A stretch of 64,000 nt of DNA from Actinomycetota bacterium (GCA_003134555.1 PLBO01000135.1:62001-126000), one strand, 5' to 3'; positions 1-9,847 are shown, counted from the first letter of the stretch. Program-made: numbers and translations. Notes: a model not told the origin generated them from the letters alone.

Positions 1-684
1 GGACCCTCCCGCCGCGTTGCGCGAACTTCTATTCCGACTTGCATCCCCCGAACAAGTCCGAGGACGCCCACTCCTCACGACGCGCCGCTGCGGATACTCG
101 GCTCGCCATTCGGCCAATACCGTCGCGATCGCGGTGACCGCAGCACGGCCTCGCGCGCTCGATCCGGCGCCCACTCCCCGCTCACCCTTGGCCCTTCGAA
201 AGGCTCTAACCCGCCTGCCAACGATGCCCGGCCCGGGCACCCGGTAGACCCTCCGCTTGCGGTCTACGCCGCGGGTCAACACCTGTCAACGAGATTCTTG
301 CACGGCACACCAAAGACCCACCTACCACACGCAACACTGTTCAGCCCTCAATGAGGCGGCGAACGCTCGCCTCCATTGCGGTCCCCGATCGTTCGAGCGC
401 ATCCCCGTTGCGGATAGTCCGCAGTCGCCGCTGGACGACAGAGTTGCGTAGGTGATCTCTTCAGAGCATGCGGTCGGATGCGATATCGGGGCCGACGGAA
501 GCCGGATTCGTTAAGCGCGACGGATCAACGGTCGTGTCGAAGATCGAGCGAGCCCGGCAGCGATAGGGGACGTGAACCGAACCGTCATGACTGCAGTTCG
601 TTGACTTGATTATTGTGCTCGACGAAATCCCGTGTTAAGCCAGTGCCCGAGGCACGAACGGGTGCTCGGGCTTTAGGGGATCGC
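1..684. other. No recognisable gene
   Basis: I see no convincing gene in this stretch. The short open frames at 17-247 and 257-451 have low-complexity, Arg/Pro/Thr-rich translations with no recognisable domain and no good ribosome binding site. The first bases could be the tail of a gene that enters from the left, but no conserved motif shows this. Confidence 0.4.
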
Positions 685-1626
685 ATGCGGGGACGATCGG
701 CGTTTCGCATTGGCTTCTTCGTCGCGTTCACGGTTGCGCTGACGATAGGAGTCCTGGCATGTCTCCAAGTCGCCGCTGGCGCGGCGACGACGACGTGCGG
801 ACAGACGGCTGCTGGTTCCACGACTGTGGCGCGCGCGGCAATGACGGCGGCGCCCGCGTCGGCAACGACGGATCTGGGCAACGACGGCGGCGGGGACCGA
901 CAGGTTTCCTTCGACGTCTCCACCGACGGGCAGTGCGCGCTACCGTCGAACGTGCCGGTCGCGGTCGGCATTCTGGCGGGGAAGTTCAACGATCTCGACA
1001 GCCAAGCAGCGGTCACCACGAGCGCGACCGTGGACGGCAATCTCGTCCACGTCGTCGTCACGATCCATCGAGCGAAGGTACCGGCCGGCAGCTATACCGG
1101 GACGGTTCGGATCGGTGACGGCACGATCGGCGCGACCACCGCCCAGCTCACCGTGACGCGCCAGGCCCCACTCTTTTGGGTACCGCTACTCCTCGGCATC
1201 ATCGCCATGATCGGCGGCATCGTGTTGGCCGGAATGCGCCGACTCTACGAGGACGGCGCGAAGACCCCGACCCCGGTGGCCAACGCGCGTGCGAAATCGA
1301 AGGCGAATCAAGACGCGGCCGCGAACGTCAGCGTTGCGAAGAAGTTCGGTGCGTCGACGTGGCGGTCGCTACTGGCAGTCTTGTTGCCGATCGAGGCCGC
1401 GATCCGGGTGGGCTCGCACCTCGTCGCGAACGCGTTTTCGGCCCAACATGCTTGGCCGGTGCTGGTCGGCCTCGGCGCCGCCATTACCGCGTTCGTTGCG
1501 ACGTATTCGAATGACTCGAGTTGGGCGTTCAGTCTTCCGGCTCTGGTCGGGCTGCTAAGCAAGGTCGGTGGCGCGGCCCTCGCGGCCTCATTCGCCACCT
1601 GGCAGGCAGCCGACCACGCGGCCTGA
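685..1626 (+). CDS. Membrane protein of unknown function, secreted beta-domain plus C-terminal helices
   Basis: A 313-residue protein. The ATG at 685 is preferred over the frame opening at 613 because an AGGGGA ribosome binding site precedes it and the protein then starts with a basic tail and a hydrophobic segment (FFVAFTVALTIGVLACL), either a signal peptide or an anchor. Residues about 45-165 look like an extracytoplasmic beta-rich domain (VSFDVSTDGQCALPSN; GSYTGTVRIGDGTIGATTAQ), resembling a bacterial Ig-like or BACON-like fold. A transmembrane helix follows (LFWVPLLLGIIAMIGGIVLA), then a short basic cytoplasmic segment and further hydrophobic helices at the C-terminus. The kelch-like gene begins 65 bases downstream on the same strand, so they may be co-transcribed. 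I cannot assign a function; the topology is inferred from hydrophobicity only. Confidence 0.65.
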   Translation: MRGRSAFRIGFFVAFTVALTIGVLACLQVAAGAATTTCGQTAAGSTTVARAAMTAAPASATTDLGNDGGGDRQVSFDVSTDGQCALPSNVPVAVGILAGKFNDLDSQAAVTTSATVDGNLVHVVVTIHRAKVPAGSYTGTVRIGDGTIGATTAQLTVTRQAPLFWVPLLLGIIAMIGGIVLAGMRRLYEDGAKTPTPVANARAKSKANQDAAANVSVAKKFGASTWRSLLAVLLPIEAAIRVGSHLVANAFSAQHAWPVLVGLGAAITAFVATYSNDSSWAFSLPALVGLLSKVGGAALAASFATWQAADHAA

Positions 1627-1691
1627 GCAAGAGGCTTCGACACCGACACGATTCTCGCCACCTCTGCACATGCTGAAAATGGGAGTGACGA

Positions 1692-3359
1692 ATGACGGGG
1701 ACCTGGGCGTCGCTGACGAACCAACCGACGTTCGCGGCCAGTACATCGTTTCTCTTGACCGACGGCCGCCTCATGGTCCAAGCGCAGGACTCGAACCGAT
1801 GGTGGGCGCTCGTACCTGACGCAACCGGCGACTACCACCAAGGCACGTGGCAGTCGTTGGCACCATCGGCGCACGGTCGCATGTATTACGCCTCGGCGGT
1901 GCTTGCTGACGGGCGGGTACTGATCGCCGGCGGCGAGTTCAGCGACGCCGGATCGGATTTCGACAATGCAGAGATCTACGACCCGTTCGTCGATACCTGG
2001 ACCACCATCGCAACGCCCGGGTGGGGGTGGCTCGGCGACGCGTCGTCGTGCCTGTTGGCCGACGGCCGCTTCCTTGTGGGGTCGATCCAAGACACACGAT
2101 GCGCGCTCTACGACCCGGCAACGAACCAATGGTCGCTTGCCGCGTCGAAGCACGTCGCGTGCGACGAGGAGACCTGGACGCTGCTCCCGGACAACACGGT
2201 GTTGACCGTGAACACGATGGCGCCACCCGCGGCTGAGCGCTACCTCCCCACCGAAGACCGGTGGGTGTCGGCTGGGGACACGCCCGTCGACCTGGTACAG
2301 CCTGCGTCGAGTGAGATCGGTCCCGCGATCCTCCTGAACGACACGCGGGCGCTGTGCATCGGTGCGACCGGCCACACCGCCCTGTACACACACCCCGCCG
2401 CGGTCGGCGACACTGGCGCGTGGTTCGTCGGTCCCGACATCCCCGCCGATGCTCAGGGCCGACGCCAAAAGGCCAAAGACGCGCCCGCAGCCCTACTGCC
2501 GTCAGGCAACGTCCTCGTCGCGGCCGGACCGGCGAGCGATAACGGCACGGACTGGCCGTCACCGACCCACTTCTTCGAATTCGACCCGAGCGCCGGCACG
2601 ATCGCCGCAGTCGCCGACCCGCCGGCAGGTGACACGGTCGTATACATCGCGAGACTGCTGCTCCTCCCAACGGGACACGTCCTCTACACGAACGGATCGA
2701 CCACGGTCAGCATCTACACCGAGGGCGGTCAACCGCAGGACGCGTGGCGTCCGGTCGTGACCGCCTGCCCGACGACACTCGCGCCGGGGATGGGATACAG
2801 CCTCTCCGGGCACCTCCTCACCGGACTTTCGCAAGCTGTCAGCTATGGCGACGACGCCGCGCAGGCCACCAACTATCCGCTGGTGCGGCTCACCGACCCG
2901 GCCACAGGCCGAGTCGTGTTCTGTGCGACCTACGGGCACTCCAGCATGGCGGTGAATCGTCCGCGCGAGACCATCTCCACCAACTTCATCGTCCCAACCA
3001 GCGTCCCGGTCGGCGAGTACCAACTCGCCGTCGTCGCCAACGGCATCCCCTCCCAACCACTGTCCGTCAGCGTTCAGGTATCCGGTCCGGCACGCCGCGT
3101 GCGCTACGACCTCATTCGCGCACTGCTCGACGATCCCGGCGACCCGCCCTACGTCGCCGCACGTCGCGCGATCCTGCCGGTCACAGCCGAGCATCGTGTC
3201 CTGCACGAACGCACACTGCGCGCCTACGACCGAGCCCGACATGCCCTGCAAGAACTGCATGAGATCGCCGAGGGGCTCGCCGCCGAACGTGCCCGCAAAC
3301 ACGCGACATCAACAAACGCACCGCGGGTCAAACCCATCCACGAACGCACGACCTCGTAA
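1692..3359 (+). CDS. Kelch / galactose-oxidase-like beta-propeller protein
   Basis: A 555-residue protein with a GGGAG ribosome binding site before the ATG. It contains repeated kelch-type blades (LADGRVLIAGGEFSDAG, AEIYDPFVDTWTT, LLADGRFLVGSI, ALYDPATNQWSLAA, LLPSGNVLVAAG), so residues about 5-370 form a beta-propeller. Residues about 380-475 resemble the immunoglobulin-like DUF1929 domain that follows the propeller in galactose and glyoxal oxidases (VRLTDPATGRVVFCATYGHS; VPVGEYQLAVVANGIPSQPL). A charged helical tail of about 80 residues follows. No signal peptide is visible, which is unusual for a secreted copper oxidase, and I could not place the Tyr-Cys cofactor pair. It may be a structural or binding propeller rather than an enzyme. 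The gene converges on the protease operon at 3614. Confidence 0.75.
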   Translation: MTGTWASLTNQPTFAASTSFLLTDGRLMVQAQDSNRWWALVPDATGDYHQGTWQSLAPSAHGRMYYASAVLADGRVLIAGGEFSDAGSDFDNAEIYDPFVDTWTTIATPGWGWLGDASSCLLADGRFLVGSIQDTRCALYDPATNQWSLAASKHVACDEETWTLLPDNTVLTVNTMAPPAAERYLPTEDRWVSAGDTPVDLVQPASSEIGPAILLNDTRALCIGATGHTALYTHPAAVGDTGAWFVGPDIPADAQGRRQKAKDAPAALLPSGNVLVAAGPASDNGTDWPSPTHFFEFDPSAGTIAAVADPPAGDTVVYIARLLLLPTGHVLYTNGSTTVSIYTEGGQPQDAWRPVVTACPTTLAPGMGYSLSGHLLTGLSQAVSYGDDAAQATNYPLVRLTDPATGRVVFCATYGHSSMAVNRPRETISTNFIVPTSVPVGEYQLAVVANGIPSQPLSVSVQVSGPARRVRYDLIRALLDDPGDPPYVAARRAILPVTAEHRVLHERTLRAYDRARHALQELHEIAEGLAAERARKHATSTNAPRVKPIHERTTS

Positions 3360-3613
3360 CGAGAGGGCACAAGTACTGCCTTCCCTTAAAGGACGTCGCC
3401 ACGCGCGTCCCACCGCACTTTCCTAGCTGGCTGGTCGAATCTCTCAGGCGACTACGACGGCGTTCGCCGGGAACTCGCGCAGGTCAGGTTTGCGGCAATG
3501 GCCGCGATCTCAGGACTCGGGAGTTGGTGCAGGACTGCGACAGGTGCGCCCGACAGGCGGGCAGGAGACGTCACGGAGAAGGGGTGCGAGCTACATCGCA
3601 CCTCAATTTGAAG

Positions 3614-5029
3614 CTATGCCGCGTCGTCGGGAATCTGGCTATGCAAGGGCGGTAGGCAGACGGTCGGGTCTCCCAGAATGACGATGCTTTGAAAGTCGAG
3701 GGCGGTGAGTCGCAAACGAAAGAGTGCTGGTCGCTGTGACTGGTCGCCACGGTCGAGACTATCTCTCGCCTTTACCACTTGGCTGTACAGTTCACTGACG
3801 AGCTTATAGTGCGCGGTAAAGGCGAGCCCGACAGGTTCGCGGCGAAACAGACCAGGATAGAGCGCACCGACGAGACCGCGCGTCAGGTGTTGACGGGTTT
3901 CGGGCTGGCGTAGAGTCCAATCGAAGGTCGGTTCGACATGACCGACGAAGGCGCGGAGCGGTCTCGGCGCACTGAGCAGCTCCCGGGCGAGCCGTGCGGT
4001 TTGTGCGCCGAGCATCCCGACCGCGGTGCAGACGTCGTGCGCGTGGGTTCCGGCGTCGAGCAGGCGGTCGTATTGGGTGCCGGTGTCGCAGCCCGCTGAG
4101 CAACACGCGTGCGCGTACCAGATCGCGCCGTCCGGTAGCCACCGCGCGAGGAGCGTCTCAGCGTCGATGATCGCGTGCTCCTGATCGACCGGGCTGCCCA
4201 GGGAGTGGCGCATGTCGGCTTGATCGCCGAGCTGACCGGTGTAGCCGTGACTGACGGTGATAATGAGGGCCGGGTTCTGCTGTCGCAGGTTGTCGAGGAG
4301 TCGTCCGATGGTTGCATCGCCGGCCGCGAGTTCGACAACGTTTCCGCTGAGCTCCGGGTCGGAACGAAGGCCCGATACTGACGGCGCGGCCACGGTTTGG
4401 CGCATCTCGCGCAGGATGTCTCCTGCTGGTCCATCGCAGGTCCAAACAACAGCACGATCGGCCGTGGCGGTGCTCGCCGGCCAATCGTCAATCAAGGCGG
4501 AGACGTAGCGTTCAAGTCCCGTTGGTTCGAGATCAATGCGCCCAACGCAACGTGTGCGATTCAGCGCATATTGCAGGCTCCACGGTATCTCTCGCGGCGA
4601 GCCGACGATGAGCAGATATTGGGGTACGCGGCCCGGCCCGATACCGGTGGGTGTGAGGCCAACCTGAAGTTGCTGTGATTTGCTTCCGTCGGCGTAGTAA
4701 CGAAAGAGCCTTTCGGTTCCGAGCTCGGGACGGTAATACAACACGGGCGGATCTCCGCGAGCTTCGAGAAGTCTCCGGATTGGCTCCGACACGTTGTCCG
4801 CTCGCGCTTTGCTCGCGTCCGAACGGTCGTCGCGGTCGCGCAGCACGATTCCCCAACCGACATTCTCGTTTCGCCAGTCACGCCCGTCTGCTGCGTCGGC
4901 CGGCGCCAGGTATCGCTCGGGAAGAAGCAGTCCCGCGACGCTCCCGAAGCGCGGCGCGTCAGCCCCGACGTGGCCGGTGACCGCATGACCATCCCAGGCG
5001 TTAAGCGCCAGCTGTTCCGGGAGATCCAT
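3614..5029 (-). CDS. Caspase/gingipain-like cysteine protease (fourth gene of protease operon)
   Basis: A 471-residue protein. The ATG at 5029 starts 29 bases inside the upstream CHAT gene, so translation is probably coupled. The open frame extends further upstream only as a shadow of that gene. The fold looks like clan CD (caspase, gingipain C25, CHAT). A strand with LLIVGSPREIPWSLQYAL resembles the gingipain-type VGD-IPF region. The putative catalytic His is in a VSHGYTG motif near residue 259, and the putative catalytic Cys is in a HACCSAGCDTG motif near residue 308. A C-terminal region with FVGHVEPTFDWTL follows. Clan CD members in defence islands act as suicide or processing proteases; the substrate here is unknown. 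Which Cys of the CC pair is the nucleophile is not decided by sequence alone. Confidence 0.75.
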   Translation of the reverse strand: MDLPEQLALNAWDGHAVTGHVGADAPRFGSVAGLLLPERYLAPADAADGRDWRNENVGWGIVLRDRDDRSDASKARADNVSEPIRRLLEARGDPPVLYYRPELGTERLFRYYADGSKSQQLQVGLTPTGIGPGRVPQYLLIVGSPREIPWSLQYALNRTRCVGRIDLEPTGLERYVSALIDDWPASTATADRAVVWTCDGPAGDILREMRQTVAAPSVSGLRSDPELSGNVVELAAGDATIGRLLDNLRQQNPALIITVSHGYTGQLGDQADMRHSLGSPVDQEHAIIDAETLLARWLPDGAIWYAHACCSAGCDTGTQYDRLLDAGTHAHDVCTAVGMLGAQTARLARELLSAPRPLRAFVGHVEPTFDWTLRQPETRQHLTRGLVGALYPGLFRREPVGLAFTAHYKLVSELYSQVVKARDSLDRGDQSQRPALFRLRLTALDFQSIVILGDPTVCLPPLHSQIPDDAA

Positions 5030-6374
5030 CTTGTGACGGGTCGGTGGAAGTCGCGAGCTTGGCAAACGCCTGTTCGGTCTGGTCCCGGGCAGCTTCGAGC
5101 AGTCCCGGCGGAAGACTCTGTTTCGCAAGTGCCTCGAATGCGGCGAGTGTGTGCGCTTGGCCGATGAGTTCGCGCGCGGCGTCAGCCGGCAACTCGGGTG
5201 TGCTGACGAGCACCCGAAACACATCACGGCGGGTGTACAGCACGGGCAACGTCCACTCGTGACTTGTTGCCGGATCGGCGCCGTGCGTATCGCGCAGGGT
5301 TCGGCGCGCTGCCCCCAGGATGTCAGCCCATTCGAACCCGACATGCCGTTTATCTGCCGCACTGGCGACAACCTTCGATAGCCGGCGGAGCAAGTCGTCA
5401 TAGAAGGCCCGACAGAAGATGTGCGCGTCATCGCATTCGACCGCGTTGCGCATACCTACCGCGGCTGGGATGCCGCGCGCCACGAGGTCGCTTGCGAATG
5501 CGTAGCTGTCCGGTGTCGTCGCGCCCGTACGGCACGCGTTGAGCACGACGAGCCAAACACCTGATGTCGCGGCGGCTTCCGCAAGCTCCTCCAGCGCATA
5601 GCGAACGGAACCGTCAGCCTGGTTCGCGTCCCAGTCCGAGATCGAAGCGAACTCGAGGCGGCGAAGACCACTGGCGATCCCGCCGTGACCGTACAGGTGG
5701 AGTATTTGTGGACGGAATTCCTCGATGTGACGCCTGAGTTCCTCGAACGCGTGTGGGATCCCAGCCACGTGTATTGCCGGGTCGTCGAGGGCAGTAATCG
5801 TGTCGAGCAGCTCGGATTCACCGACGAATACCCGGGCCTCGACGGGCATCCCGAGCACTTTGGCGGACCGCATCGCCTCTAAGAGTCCGTCCCATTCGCC
5901 GCAGGCTGGACAACCGGCCGCGGACAGTATGGCGAGCACTCGCAACGGTTGTTCCAGAACGTAGTCGTTGGCGCCTTCGGCATCAGCGACGACTCGAGCG
6001 ATCGGCCACCGCGGATCCAACGCCGCGAAGCTCGAGCCGGTATGCAACGCTTCCCAGGCATGACCGCCTGCCAGTGGCGAGGAGATCTGGAAACAGATCG
6101 GATGACTGGCCTCGTTCGCTGGTTGCACCAAGGCGGCACTCAGCGCGTTCTTGACCTCCTTGTTGTTTCGGAGCCGCTCGAGGAGGGCCTGACCACACTG
6201 CAGTATCCAGCCGTCGCCGTCATCTTGTGAGGGAAGACCGGTCATGTCGACCGGCGAATTGATGCGCGTACGCTTGATCGCGAACGGCGTCTGCTCGAGG
6301 CGCATGACCAACTGTGCGTCCGTCTCGTCGCCGTACGGTTCTATGGAGACGATCGTCCGGTTCACGCCGCTCAT
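5001..6374 (-). CDS. CHAT-domain cysteine protease (third gene of protease operon)
   Basis: A 457-residue protein. Its ATG at 6374 overlaps the stop of the preceding gene as ATGA. The C-terminal half is a CHAT (caspase HetF associated with TPRs) domain: strand VRVFVGESELLDTITAL-like segment, then LHLYGHGG with the catalytic His near residue 227, then WLVVLNACRTG with the catalytic Cys near residue 279. The characteristic ASDLVARGIPAAVGM helix-strand and a long helix with FCRAFYDDLLRRL follow. The N-terminal 150 residues are not recognisable and contain no TPR repeats. CHAT proteases of bacterial immune systems are usually held inactive until a partner senses a trigger. Here the neighbours are a catalytically altered CHAT, an alpha/beta hydrolase and another caspase-like protease, which are plausible partners. 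Confidence 0.85.
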   Translation of the reverse strand: MSGVNRTIVSIEPYGDETDAQLVMRLEQTPFAIKRTRINSPVDMTGLPSQDDGDGWILQCGQALLERLRNNKEVKNALSAALVQPANEASHPICFQISSPLAGGHAWEALHTGSSFAALDPRWPIARVVADAEGANDYVLEQPLRVLAILSAAGCPACGEWDGLLEAMRSAKVLGMPVEARVFVGESELLDTITALDDPAIHVAGIPHAFEELRRHIEEFRPQILHLYGHGGIASGLRRLEFASISDWDANQADGSVRYALEELAEAAATSGVWLVVLNACRTGATTPDSYAFASDLVARGIPAAVGMRNAVECDDAHIFCRAFYDDLLRRLSKVVASAADKRHVGFEWADILGAARRTLRDTHGADPATSHEWTLPVLYTRRDVFRVLVSTPELPADAARELIGQAHTLAAFEALAKQSLPPGLLEAARDQTEQAFAKLATSTDPSQDGSPGTAGA

Positions 6375-7741
6375 GGTGTGTCCAGGTGCTGTTCGATAAC
6401 GCCCTTCAGCAGCGACAACGCCTGTTCGACACCGGCCCAGTAGTGCGCCGCCTCGGAGCCGGTGCCGCTCGATTGGGCGGTCTTGAAGCGCAAGATGTCC
6501 GTCTGCTGTTGCGCGAAGAACTGCTCGGCGACCCCGAGCCACGCGGGCTGCTCGGGAGTCGAGTCTGCGAAACTGACCGGGACAAGTTCCGCCGAATCGA
6601 ACTCGGGAGCGTCCCATACCGCGGCGCCTCCGCCGACACGCTGTGGTTGGCAGTACAACATGAGCGCAGGCGACGCTGGCGGCCCAATCCCGAGATGCGG
6701 TTCTGCGAGCAGGAATCGGTAGGCGTCAGTCAATGCATGCCCCTCTGGATCCTTGCTCCCGGAGTGGCAGGCCACGGCGCCAACCAACCGCGCGCCAACG
6801 GTGTCGGCGACCATGCGCAGCCCCGTGTCCGTCGCTTGTCCGTTCGGCGAGGAGAAGGTAACGATCCCCGTACCGATTGCTTGCGCGAATGACAAGACGT
6901 CAGTTGCCGTCAGGCGCTGTTGCAGCGACACCTCCTGCTTGAACGCCCACGGGCGCGGTGCGCGCGACCGCAGGGTGAACTCGCCGAAGTCAAGCCAACT
7001 GCGTTCTGGATCGAAGGTCGATCCGCACACGAGGTGGAGTGCATCAACATCGTGCAGGCGCATGGTGTCGCGTATCCACTTCAACCACACGGGCGCGCTT
7101 AACACCTCGTCCTCGCTCAAGGTCGGGTGGCGCGGCGGCCGATGTGCGACGACGTCTAGGCCAAAATTCTTGAGTTCCGCGCGCACGGCTCGTCGTCGAT
7201 TGTGTCGAACGAAAAGATGCACTCGGACGGGAACACGCGCCGCGACCTCACGCATCGCCGTTCCGATCGCGGTGATTTGTAGGGGCTTGGGGTCGCCCTT
7301 TTCCGTGGTCGAAAGGTCGCAGACCACGATCTGGATCGGATGTCGAGACACCGTCGGGCCGGGAAGCACATCGGGAAGCCGGAGAATCGGAAGGCCCAGA
7401 CGCGGTTGCAGCGCTTCTTCCCAGGGCACAGCACCCAGATAGCCGAACGGGGGCACTAGTTGCAGCCAGACAATGAGGTCGCGGTTGCGTTCGCGATCGA
7501 GGGCTTCGACGGCACCCACGATCTGAATAGCGAGATCGGGTGGCACGTTGAGCACAGGTGAGACGGTGCCGGCACCGACTTTGCCAAAATCGGCAAGCGC
7601 AGCGGACCAGCTGCCTCGGACAACTCTGACTCCGCCTACGTTGAGTGCAAGCTGACATTCGACGACTGGGCTTACTGGGCTCGCGTCGAGAGTGATGCGC
7701 AGGACCGTCAAATCCCATTGGCGTTGGAGTTGCTCGGCCAC
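6371..7741 (-). CDS. Degenerate CHAT-like protein, catalytic dyad apparently lost (second gene)
   Basis: A 456-residue protein starting at GTG 7741, five bases after the upstream stop at 7746. The open frame runs on upstream only as a shadow of the hydrolase gene. The order of strands and helices follows a CHAT domain: PPFGYLGAVPWEEAL and GLPILRLPDV resemble the family's LPWE and PLARLP region. IQIVVCDLSTTEKG and a DALHLVCGSTF strand follow, then GTGIVTFSSPNGQATDTG and the GARLVGAVACHSG strand. In active members the last parts carry a GHG-type His and an NAC-type Cys. Here the corresponding positions read VCGS and FSSPN, so the dyad seems absent. I infer a pseudoprotease acting as partner or regulator of the adjacent active CHAT. 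Alignment by eye only; a shifted dyad using the later AVACHSG Cys cannot be ruled out. Confidence 0.7.
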   Translation of the reverse strand: MAEQLQRQWDLTVLRITLDASPVSPVVECQLALNVGGVRVVRGSWSAALADFGKVGAGTVSPVLNVPPDLAIQIVGAVEALDRERNRDLIVWLQLVPPFGYLGAVPWEEALQPRLGLPILRLPDVLPGPTVSRHPIQIVVCDLSTTEKGDPKPLQITAIGTAMREVAARVPVRVHLFVRHNRRRAVRAELKNFGLDVVAHRPPRHPTLSEDEVLSAPVWLKWIRDTMRLHDVDALHLVCGSTFDPERSWLDFGEFTLRSRAPRPWAFKQEVSLQQRLTATDVLSFAQAIGTGIVTFSSPNGQATDTGLRMVADTVGARLVGAVACHSGSKDPEGHALTDAYRFLLAEPHLGIGPPASPALMLYCQPQRVGGGAAVWDAPEFDSAELVPVSFADSTPEQPAWLGVAEQFFAQQQTDILRFKTAQSSGTGSEAAHYWAGVEQALSLLKGVIEQHLDTP

Positions 7742-7745
7742 GGCG

Positions 7746-9098
7746 TTAACCCGATACCGCGGCCGTGAGGCAGTATTGCGCCCACCATGTGCTCGGCACG
7801 CTAACTGCGCCGTGCCCCGAAATTGTGCGCGTCGCGTCAACTCCGTAAATATCCGGAGCATCTGCGTCGAGATCGTACGGATCACCTGGCTCGCGGACCG
7901 TAACAATCTCGCTGCGACCTTGGCCGACACCTCGAGGACCATAACCACCGAGCGCCGCATAGATACTCGGCGGGTCGTCCGCCGCGATCTGCGCCTCACC
8001 GAGATCCTCGCTGCGATTGAGCGCGAGGTGGAAGACCCGCGTCAGCGGGAAGTCGTGGGCACTGAACGTAGACAGTATGGGCATCTGCACACGCTCGAGC
8101 GCAGCGCGATACCCGCCCGGACGTCCCGTGCCCGGAACCGCATCGGCGAAGCAGAGATGCGACACGGCTGGCTCGAGCAACAGCATCGACGACACGGCTA
8201 TTGGTCGCGTCGAGCTACAGACCGCCGACAACAGCACCCGAGCACCGTAGGAATGACCGGTCACATGCACATTGAGCGTCGGCATGGTCGCCACGATCTC
8301 GTCGAGCATTGGGCCGACGCCGCTGAAGCCGATACGCCCGGCGCGGTCTTTCATCTTTCGAACAGTGAAGAGGCGCAAGAGCTGACGCGGATCGTATTTG
8401 CTGAACAGCCCGGCCGCTTCCACTTCCACTGTCGCCGGTATCTGCGGCGAAGTCTGCGTTCCCATCGCGTCAGGATCCTCGGCGACGAACAGCTCGTCAT
8501 CGGCCTCGTCGGACATCGGGCGCCACCCGGCCATGACGGCACCAACCGACAACCGCGCATCATTGCCAACGTCCGCGTCGCCTTCGCTATAACTCTCGAC
8601 GAGGGTCGCGGCGAGTCGGCGTGCCTCGGCCTCGGTAAGGTATTCGTCGACGTCCAACAGCTCGTAGAAAGCGGCACGCGACGCGTCCGACAGGTCATCG
8701 GCGATCTCACGGATGAGGACGCTCTCGTCGAACGTGGTGCTCGCGGCGAAGGTTGGACCGTCCTCCCACGGGAAGACGTACGACGTGCTTGGCCACACGA
8801 TACCCGCGAGGATCGGCCGGTACGGCCGGTCAAACTCAAGACCGCGGTCGATTCGCAGTTGGCGAAAGCCCCCAATGAAGTCGCGATAGCGCTGAAGCGC
8901 GATATCGAACGTGTTGTTCCAACCATGGGAGAAGAGATACAGGTCGGTGAAATCTCCGCCTGTCGCCGTGCGGACGAACTCGGCTTGCGTCCGGGGCCCT
9001 TCGGACGCGCCCTGCCGATCGAAACGCAAGACGTAGAACGGCGCTGTCGCACCATCCGCGCCCGTCACTTCTTCGAACGCACCGACCCGGACCGTCAT
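7746..9098 (-). CDS. Alpha/beta hydrolase, lipase-like (first gene of protease operon)
   Basis: A 450-residue protein if started at ATG 9098. A GTG at 9188 would add 30 Arg/Ala-rich residues, and neither start has a convincing ribosome binding site. The early block DLYLFSHGWNNTFD is typical of DUF900-like or lipase-like alpha/beta hydrolases (oxyanion-hole region), and LAGIVWPSTSYVFPW follows. The nucleophile elbow is GHSYGAR, with Ser near residue 282, after the strand LNVHVTGHS. A candidate acid/His region is TFSAHDFPLTRVFH. The gene leads a four-gene operon with three clan-CD-like proteases. In defence systems hydrolases of this type can act on membrane lipids as effectors, or can be substrates of a paired protease. 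That role here is inference. Confidence 0.78.
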   Translation of the reverse strand: MTVRVGAFEEVTGADGATAPFYVLRFDRQGASEGPRTQAEFVRTATGGDFTDLYLFSHGWNNTFDIALQRYRDFIGGFRQLRIDRGLEFDRPYRPILAGIVWPSTSYVFPWEDGPTFAASTTFDESVLIREIADDLSDASRAAFYELLDVDEYLTEAEARRLAATLVESYSEGDADVGNDARLSVGAVMAGWRPMSDEADDELFVAEDPDAMGTQTSPQIPATVEVEAAGLFSKYDPRQLLRLFTVRKMKDRAGRIGFSGVGPMLDEIVATMPTLNVHVTGHSYGARVLLSAVCSSTRPIAVSSMLLLEPAVSHLCFADAVPGTGRPGGYRAALERVQMPILSTFSAHDFPLTRVFHLALNRSEDLGEAQIAADDPPSIYAALGGYGPRGVGQGRSEIVTVREPGDPYDLDADAPDIYGVDATRTISGHGAVSVPSTWWAQYCLTAAVSG

Positions 9099-9188
9099 CG
9101 CGACACCAACACGCCACAAGGCCCGGCCGCCTCTCGCACGGCGGAAGCCGCGCAGCGCCCTTTCCACCAACGAAGCTGCCGCCAACAC

Positions 9189-9847
9189 CGCTCGATCATG
9201 CGTCCTCCGCTCACACGAACTCGCAGCTCTTCAACGATTGACGTTAGCGATCACATTGAAGCGCCGCAACCAACACGCTCCGAACGCCAAGCGTGATCGC
9301 CTCACCGACGCAGGGCTCGGCATGAGCCGACGCAGATTAGAAGTCGACCTGGATCACGAGTCGTGGGGCGGGTACACCGACCTGCCCGCCGAGTTCATTG
9401 CGGTAAACCCGAGAACGCGAATCGGATGCCGGGCCTCATCTGCGCCCTTCGTCAAAGGCTCCTCCGGGCCTACGAATCCGCATCGGTCGATTCGAGGTTG
9501 AGCTGTTCGCGCCGACGAGTCAGTCGGCCTGCGACGCGGCATTCGTGAAGCGCCGGTAAGCGTCGGCTGCGGATCGAGCACCTCCGGCGATCAAGTTCTC
9601 AGATAATGTATGCGTGTCAGTTCCGCTCGTTGACGATCGCTATCGAGACCGTCACCAGTATGCGGCCGTCACGCCATGCTTGTGGGCGCTGGCTCACTTG
9701 CAAGTTCGGATGCTCGCCTTTGGCATCGCCTTTTGCGGTGCCGTTGCAGTCGGCGCACATCACCATGACGAACTCGGCTGCGTCGGACCAGCGCTCGTTG
9801 AAGCCGCGAAGGCCGAACAAGCGAGCCACGCCCAACCCCGCATCACG
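9189..9847. other. Intergenic stretch with no assignable gene
   Basis: About 650 bases upstream of the protease operon. Open frames exist on both strands (for example 9606-10007 plus and 9617-9877 minus) but none has a recognisable family, a good ribosome binding site and consistent third-position GC together. The promoter of the operon that runs leftward from 9098 or 9188 should lie here, but I cannot define it. Confidence 0.35.
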
